Shown in pieces: positions 57,863 to 64,000 of a stretch of 64,000 bases of DNA. How positions within the stretch are numbered: position 1 is the first letter of the stretch; each line of letters opens with the position of its first letter. The stretch comes from Tetracladium setigerum (lineage: Eukaryota > Ascomycota > Leotiomycetes > Helotiales). The position numbers were made by a program, and so were the translations under genes. The notes under the pieces were generated by a model. That model was given only the letters and a program-made list of their open reading frames with translations. It was not told the DNA's origin and ran no database searches. The stretch is taken from positions 1,178,001 through 1,242,000 of the forward strand of contig PZJY01000003.1 of the NCBI GenBank assembly GCA_031472005.1, read 5' to 3'.

Positions 57863-59299
57863 ATGTCTGATCAAGCTACAAACGTTCTTGCTGGTCACTG
57901 GATCGTCAGACTTCGCCCATTCTCCAATGAACAAGTCCGCACCAGTCATGTTTCTACTTTGGAAACAAAGACCGCCGATGCCAGCACTGCATTCAACTGC
58001 GAAATTCAGCAACAATTCGACTTTCCAGAGTTCAAAGGCTACTCGGCTGCGTTCAATGATGAAACTAAAGCAGAGATTGAGCAGCTGGGCGAGGTCGGTT
58101 CAAATTTGATACATCTTCAACACAGATCAGTCCCTTCTCGATTTAATGAACCCAATTCTAGTTAGTTAAGATATTAACTGTTCATACAACACTCTAGGTG
58201 ATTGGCATCGAGCCCGTAAAAATCTACAAGCATTGTAGAGTTGTGTCTCAAAAGGGGGCACCATGGGGCCTGCAACGAATTTCGACCTTCGGGAAGGTTG
58301 GCAGTTCTCCACATACATACACATACAATGACGATGCAGCGGGCCAGAACACCGTGGCATATGTTCTTGATACTGGTATCAATGATAAACATGTTGAATT
58401 CGGCAATCGTGCGAGCAAAGGCCCAACGTTCGCAAAGCCATCGAATAGGAGGGGTCCAAAAGTAAGTGATGAAGACAAAGATGGACATGGCACTCACTGT
58501 GCTGGCACAATTGGAAGCGCTGCCTACGGTGTCGCGAAGAAAGTAGAAATCGTGGGAATCAAGGTTTTCAACGACGACGCAGAACCAGGCGCCACCAACG
58601 CCGACATTATTGAAGCAATTCAATATGTCGTCGGAGAAGCCAGAAGACATGGGAAAAAATCCGTCATCAATATGAGCCTTGGCGGCCCGGTCAGCGACGC
58701 TCTGGATGATGCAGTTGCAGCTGCAGTCAGAGCTGGCGTTGTTGTATGCGTAGCTGCCGGCAATGAAGGTGTGAGTTTACAGTAACAACCTTCTTCTGTT
58801 GACAATTGTTAACCAAAACCTAGATACCGGCTGAAACAACCTCGCCAGCACGCGCGCCTTTGGCCGTAACGGTTGGTGCAACAGGGATCAACGATGCGCT
58901 TCCGCGTTGGTCAAATTTTGGAAAGGGTATGTATTATCCGGCAACCAAGATCCAACTTCTTCGGGGCTGAGCAATTTCCAACAGTGGTTGACATTCTGGC
59001 TCCTGGGGATGACATCCTATCTTGTTGGATTGGGAGTGATACAGCAACAAACACGATAAGCGGAACCTCGATGGGTATGTGTAAAACTTATCAAACTTAC
59101 CTGAATTTCGCTAATAGCAACAGCATCACCGCATGTAGCTGGAATTGCGTGCTGCCTTCTCAGTAATGCTGCTGTGAAGGATGTCGCCACGACCGATATC
59201 ATGGCTCAAATCTTGATTCAGGCCGACAAGAATAGTATCTCAGACCCAAAATTGAAACAGAGAACTATCAACGCTGTCGTACAAGTCAACAACCTCTGA
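57863..59299 (+). CDS. Subtilisin-family (S8) serine protease without signal peptide
   Basis: Five exons: 57863..58093, 58198..58770, 58824..58926, 58985..59074 and 59124..59299; 390 residues. An I9-like propeptide opens the protein (GHWIVRLRPFSNEQVRTSHV ... PEFKGYSAAFNDET). The catalytic triad is Asp about 135 (AYVLDTGIN), His about 174 (DGHGTHCAG) and Ser about 331 (SGTSMASPHVAG). The oxyanion Asn is in CVAAGNEG. This is the proteinase K-like group. No signal peptide precedes the propeptide: the start is MSDQATNVLAG. The frame is open back to 57716 with extra Mets, but that segment overlaps the TATA-like box and looks like leader. Either it is an intracellular protease or the true 5' exon is missed. 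The first intron is long (104 bases) with a non-consensus GTCGGT donor. Confidence 0.9.
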
Positions 59300-60719
59300 G
59301 GATACAAGCAAGTAAATGACTTCTAGTCTTATGCTGACTGCTGATTCTCACGTGTTGACCAACGATCACTTGTTCTCGAGTAGTTGAGCTAGATAACTAT
59401 CGAGCTTGGGTTTTGAATTTTCAGTATTTCTTCAAAAATATCATTAAAGTACCAAAGTTCAAAGGAAGTGCGTCAAAAACAGGCTGAATTGTGAAATTTG
59501 GTTTGGCGTGATAAAATTGACGGCCCACCACTAGCAAAGCAAGGCTGTAGAAACACCTGGTCCCAATCCCTACAAATGTGTGGAATTCCATATTTCTGGC
59601 ACCCTAGTCTTTGCCTAAGCTATCTATATTGTAAAAGGCTGCAATTTCAGAACGTAGAATACTAAAAGGCAAGCATATATACGATACAAATCACCTGTTA
59701 CGCTCTGGCATACTGGCCGGCTCGTACAACTAGGTCGTGGGCAGCTCCTACACGTACTACGGTCACGTCCAAAAGATAACTTTTAAGGAGGAAAAAGGAG
59801 CGCGAGCTTTTGATTGTAAGGTACTAGAGGCCTATATAAAGGAGGGTTATCAGCCGTCATGTGATGGCTAACAAGCGAACTATCTGAATAAGAATCATGC
59901 AAAAGAATCGAAAAATCCACTGAAACTATCTGAACAGACACACCCCGTCACAATATCTTATTGGACTAAATCATACAATCTATCCAGTCGTACAAGCGGC
60001 AATGGAATTAGTTTGAGCTATATAGGTTGCAGTCTCTGTGGGAACGGGAATCCAGGGAGAGACATATGAGATACAGATGCCTACTGTTTGATACACAAGA
60101 TATTTTCTCATCGTGTAGCAATCGATTTTAATTAAGACAAGAGTATCTAGATGTACTTTGGATCTTCGTATTTTTTCACCGCGGAGAGAAAAACTCAACA
60201 TCTACTGGAACACCCACTCGAGTGCCCCTCAATCATGAACTCGTCCAATTCGACTACCCACTTGAATACTCGCTCTTAAACTTGCAAAAGGCTCTGTCAA
60301 AATGGAGGAGATGTGTATCTTAGACAGCCGTGCCCCGAAGAATATTTATAATACACAGCCAATGAGACACTCTTCCCTGCATGTTTTTCCGGTGATTTCC
60401 CTGTGTCCTTTAATACACGGTAACCTCGGTTTTCTGCACCCATAGGCAGTTTCTATTCACTTTAAGTGAAATGATGTTTCTCTTCCATCCGAAGTGGGTC
60501 GCTGCCTTAGGTTCAATTTTGGCAACTAGAGCACTTCACTTCTTGTCACATCGCGTACTTAAAGCCCTCGCGCCGCCTTCAACATCCTGTCTCTCACACT
60601 ACCAACACCTCTTCCACACAAAAAACTCCGATCTCATCAACCACATCTGTCTTTTGACACTCTCTTCTATCTCTCCATACAAACCCACCTACCTGTACGA
60701 AACCTCGCAAATCGCAACG
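59300..60719. other. Intergenic, no gene seen
   Basis: About 1.4 kb. A short frame near 59790-59870 reads like part of a protein (VLEAYIKEGYQPS) but has no start, partner exon or recognised family. C/A-rich leader before 60720. Confidence 0.5.
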
Positions 60720-61269
60720 ATGCCTTCCCACGAGGAATCAATCACTCTCCTTTTCGGCCTTCTCCAACAGAAGATGACCGAAGGCCAGCTTCCCGGCATT
60801 GATTGGTCTATCATTGCAACCACTATAGGTCTCAACAGCGCTGAGGCTGCAAGTGTTCGCTGGTGCCGCCTCAAGAAGGAATTGATCAGCAACAACGGGG
60901 TTATGCCAGGTACGTAGTCGACAAGTACTCGGAGGACAACCCCTTCCTCTTCTGATTTGACGCTACCGAATAGCATTTCCAGAGCAAGCATGTCAAAAGA
61001 ATCTAAATTGAAAGAATGCTAACTCTCTCTTCTCCAACAGTCAAGGCCGGTGCTACGTCCAAGGGCGGTGCTGCATCCAAGGGTGGCGCCAAGGGCAAGG
61101 CTAAGGGCAAGACGGGGGCACCGACACCAATAACACCGAAACTACCGACACCAAGGCTACCAAGGTCACCAAGGCCAAGACCACTAAGAAGCGCAAGATC
61201 GAGGAGGTCAACGAGGAGGACAATGACATTGATGCTGGTGAGGGCAAGGAGGGCCTCGACGATGCCTGA
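60720..61269 (+). CDS. Small Myb-like DNA-binding protein, with a one-base frameshift as read
   Basis: Exons are 60720..60909 and 61041..61269. The N-terminal 60 residues (SITLLFGLLQQKMTEGQLPG, DWSIIATTIGLNSAEAASVR, then WCRLKKELI) form a helix-turn-helix of the fungal Myb-like type. The C terminus is Gly/Lys-rich (ATSKGGAASKGGAKGKAKGK), then switches frame at a G5 run (61114-61118). As read, the frame runs on through Pro/Arg-rich nonsense to 61420. With one added G it becomes Thr/Lys-rich TDTNNTETTDTKATKVTKAK, then KKRKIEEVNEED (nuclear-signal-like) and stops at 61269, total 139 residues. The second reading has far better codon and residue composition. Function: probably nuclear, otherwise unknown. 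Confidence 0.75.
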
Positions 61270-63370
61270 ACACGAGAGAAGGAATGTTCTATCAACATGG
61301 CAAACTCGACTGTGGGATGGACGGCTTTTTGCAGGAGCATTGCAATATCTCTGCTCCACTAGCCTGACTTTGCTCATCTTCCTGTGGCCGAAAATAAGTT
61401 CCAGTCTAGCTGTGCCTTGACATGAATTTAATGAAGCTGCAGGAAACCAATTCGCAATAAGCGCTCATCCCCAAATGTGACAGTGATCCACTTCTCCCTT
61501 GTGTGTGTGATACACATCCTCGTCCAACGTATGTTTTCATGTTGACACAGAATGGCACGATCTACTAGTCGCCGAAATCTCCTGCTTTTCACCACAAACT
61601 ATGAGGTGAGATCTGATTCGATTCTTCAGTAGGAAAGTCCATTCTCCCGTGGGTCTAAAAGCCATTGACAGTGAAGCTTTCCAGGGGTGTCAGAATTTGC
61701 GGAATAAAGCGACAACGTCAAAACGCCTCAATCTCGAATGTACAGCTCTAGAATGAGGACTGCAAGGACTTCCACAGTACGTTGTGTTGTTATGTAGCTC
61801 ATGAAAGAATGAGCGACTGGTATATTCTTCCATCTACCAATTCTGATACGCGTAAATACTCGTGGGTCATGAATAACATACCATGAAGCAGAGTCTGTAA
61901 AACCATAAACAAAACAATTGCATAACAAATAGAAACCGCACATTCTCTAACTCGCAGTAAGCAATTTGATTCTCAAGATGCACTAGCAATAAAGCCAAGA
62001 ATTTCTCCATAGAAGCTTCAACTGGAGGTCTGTGCAATCAAAGCCCACAGAAACTCTTTCAACCCATTCCCTTCTGAGACTGTCAAACCCACGCAATCAA
62101 CAAGGATCTTCTATTCTGCCAAGTGTTTTTGCCAAAGGAACTAGACAAATCGCCACGCAGTGTGGAATGGGCCAACATTTATTTCAACTTGTCCACTTGG
62201 CAGCAAGTCTTGTTACCCAGAGAAAAACTCTTCAGCACAATGAGTATTTTCAAACAGTTGTTCCGGCTGAATATGCATGTATATCACTAGAGTCACTCTG
62301 ACTTAGAGTGCCCTAGTTGTCTAACTTTCGCAATGATTTTCCTTGGTAGTCAGGTAATTCCTGTCCGTCGGGGTATGTTGGGTGTGTCGAGAAAGCTGAA
62401 GATGAGTGCTGGATCAGGACGAAATAGCAGAAAACTTCTTTGTTCTCTTGAATTTTATTGAAATTTCGTAATCCTATAAGTCCACAGACATAAGGCGCCA
62501 TCGGGGCCAGGGAGGAAGGGGGTTGAAGAGTCTGGTAGGTTGTGAGGGTTGTCGGTCAGTGTTAATGAGGTTCAGAAAGATGCCAAGCATGAGGTCAGGA
62601 AATATGAAGCTGGCCGGCTAAACTACTCACAATGTTTAACCGACGCGCTAAGCCGAAAGCGTTTTCTCTTAATCTGAGACTTTGAATTCACTTTCTCCAT
62701 CATCCTCCGTCATATTTTCATCAATTCCATACAAGATCCCCACGACTTGTTTTTGTTATTGATGCCTTGACTACAATCAGTTTTTGATTATTGTCATGCG
62801 AGGATGGCAAAGTTCCCTCACATGACTGTTGTCTTCTCTGGCGGGAAAGAGTTGGACAAAGCCTTCCCAAATTGAGGCCCCGATCCGGCTTCTAACAGTT
62901 TAGAAGGCAGGGAAAGTGCAATTTTTTCTTTTACTGAAAGGATATATTTAGTCCTAGCAAGTTTCTTTTTGCTGCTCTCTTTCGCAATCCCATACAACTG
63001 AAGATCTCAAGCTGCACTTACGCAAAGGCGAAAACTCAGTTCCAGTGGGTCCCCACTTGTAACTTATTCCATACTCTGTCATATTATCGATCTCGTTTAC
63101 CTGCTTCGAGTGGATCGACGAGATGATCTGGGTAATTTCAAGAATTAAAAAGTACCCCACACTCTATCAATTTAGATTCTATGTGTAGGTCCATTTCTGT
63201 TTTGTATAAGATCGCTGGTCCGTCATGATCATTTAAGCTGTGAGATGGTCTTGCAAGAGAGGGTAGATCCCAGCGCAACTTAAGTACGAAGTAAACCCCT
63301 CAACTCTGGCAGAAATTATTGTTTGCACATTTCCCCTGCTTCAATTACTGTCAACATACGTTTGTTCAAA
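61270..63370. other. Long intergenic region, no gene seen
   Basis: About 2.1 kb with only short frames on both strands. Holds the mannanase promoter. Confidence 0.6.
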
Positions 63371-64000
63371 ATGAAAGTTTCGTCGATCCTTTCAATGTCC
63401 CTGGCTTTTGTAGGGACAAATTCACTTCGATCACCCTTTCAACAATGTTTGTGCCTCAGATTGACCTATTTTAAGTGTATACTGACAAGTTGCCAGGTGG
63501 AGGCAAAGGTTACACTGGGGAGACTTCCTGTACAGCTGGTCATATCTGTTATGGCGCAAATGAATACTTTGCGCAATGTGTGCCGGACACAGGTACTTCT
63601 TGATCATCATCAAATAATGCAAATTTGCTGACCTTTCTGCAGCGAGTGAATTAAAAACCAGTGAGCACATCGAGATCCTTTCGTCCACATTTGTTTTCCT
63701 TCTTCCTCACGAGAATAGTATATATGGATTAGATGCTCTGATCACTTCGGCACACAATTATTTATTGTGCTGATCTCTTACTCTAGGACAACTTCCTGGG
63801 TTTGCTAAGGTTGATGGAAGTGCCTTTAATTTTGATGGAAAGACCCAACACTTCATGGGAACAAACACATATTATATCAGTTTTCTCAGCAACAAAGCCG
63901 ATGTTGACTTGATTATGGGTCACTTGAAAGAGGTACGTTTGTGTATATGTTTCCTTCGACTTTGCTAATCGGCTTCTAGACTGGTTTGAAAGTTCTGCGA
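63371..64000 (+). CDS. CBM1-GH5 endo-beta-1,4-mannanase, N-terminal part; cut by window edge
   Basis: Secreted plant cell-wall enzyme. Exons visible: 63371..63446, 63497..63592, 63643..63660 (18 bases), 63787..63932 and 63980 to the edge. A short hydrophobic leader (MKVSSILSMSLAFVG) precedes an N-terminal cellulose-binding module: QQCGGKGYTGETSCTAGHIC, then YGANEYFAQC, with the four Cys and aromatic face of CBM1. A very short linker (PDTASELKTRQLPG) leads to the GH5 start, FAKVDGSAFNFDGKTQHFMG, then TNTYYISFLSNKADVDLIMG and HLKETGLKVLR, which fits the GH5 subfamily of fungal mannanases (FxxxDGKxFYFAGTNAYW pattern). The catalytic Glu residues lie beyond the window. Exon junctions all fit GT-AG and frame. 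Confidence 0.9.

Noticed and set aside
59780..59880. Short protein-like stretch (VLEAYIKEGYQPS) possibly from a decayed transposon
   Set aside because: Too short, no start, no terminal repeats or family signature.
61016..61420. Pro/Arg-rich 3' continuation of the Myb-like gene
   Set aside because: Out-of-frame reading after a G5 run; the alternative frame has normal composition and a nuclear-signal-like motif.

Overview
The window is nuclear DNA from a filamentous ascomycete (Pezizomycotina; probably Leotiomycetes, although the class is only an inference). Genes carry several short introns of about 45-70 bases with GTRAGT-like donors and CTAAC/CTGAC branch sites, and they are separated by long AT-rich or pyrimidine-rich gaps. 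The gene set is typical of such fungi: NoxR, Cut12, a uricase ending in SKL, a CBM1-bearing mannanase, a GH27 alpha-galactosidase and a multicopper oxidase. I found no rRNA genes, convincing tRNA genes, CRISPR arrays or intact transposons.

Left third (1-25 kb): the N-terminal half of an ABCC transporter (cut by the window edge), Sec61 alpha, a tRNA isopentenyltransferase, divergent ORC2 and Cut12, the ubiquitin-conjugating enzyme Cdc34, a UBA-SIM-UIM protein with a USP-like body that appears to lack the catalytic cysteine, a Sis1-type Hsp40, and an alpha-galactosidase ending in RDEL.

Middle (25-46 kb): a multicopper oxidase (laccase-like) pseudogene with three nonsense codons and a frameshift, a 70-residue CYSTM-type protein, RNA polymerase I subunit A49, the 25-residue ribosomal protein eL41, a gap with AAAAGTC-rich degenerate repeats, NoxR, divergent Cu chaperone CCS and mitochondrial uL13m, an alcohol-acetyltransferase-like protein, and a C2H2 zinc-finger protein with a pentapeptide-repeat segment.

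Right third (46-64 kb): the TORC2 subunit Rictor/Ste20, uricase, a hemerythrin-like HHE protein, a CYTH-like protein, a subtilisin-family protease without a signal peptide, a small Myb-like protein and the start of a CBM1-GH5 mannanase (cut by the right edge).

Most genes are independent housekeeping loci, so there is no operon or obvious cluster. Two themes recur: cell-cycle control (ORC2, Cut12, Cdc34) and copper/redox (CCS, NoxR, the oxidase remnant). Four otherwise conserved genes (ORC2, CCS, HHE, Myb-like) each need exactly one extra base, each time in or next to a homopolymer run, to restore a full-length frame. That pattern suggests assembly error rather than four separate gene losses. 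Exon boundaries were read by eye from splice signals, frame and remembered family conservation; no alignment was run.
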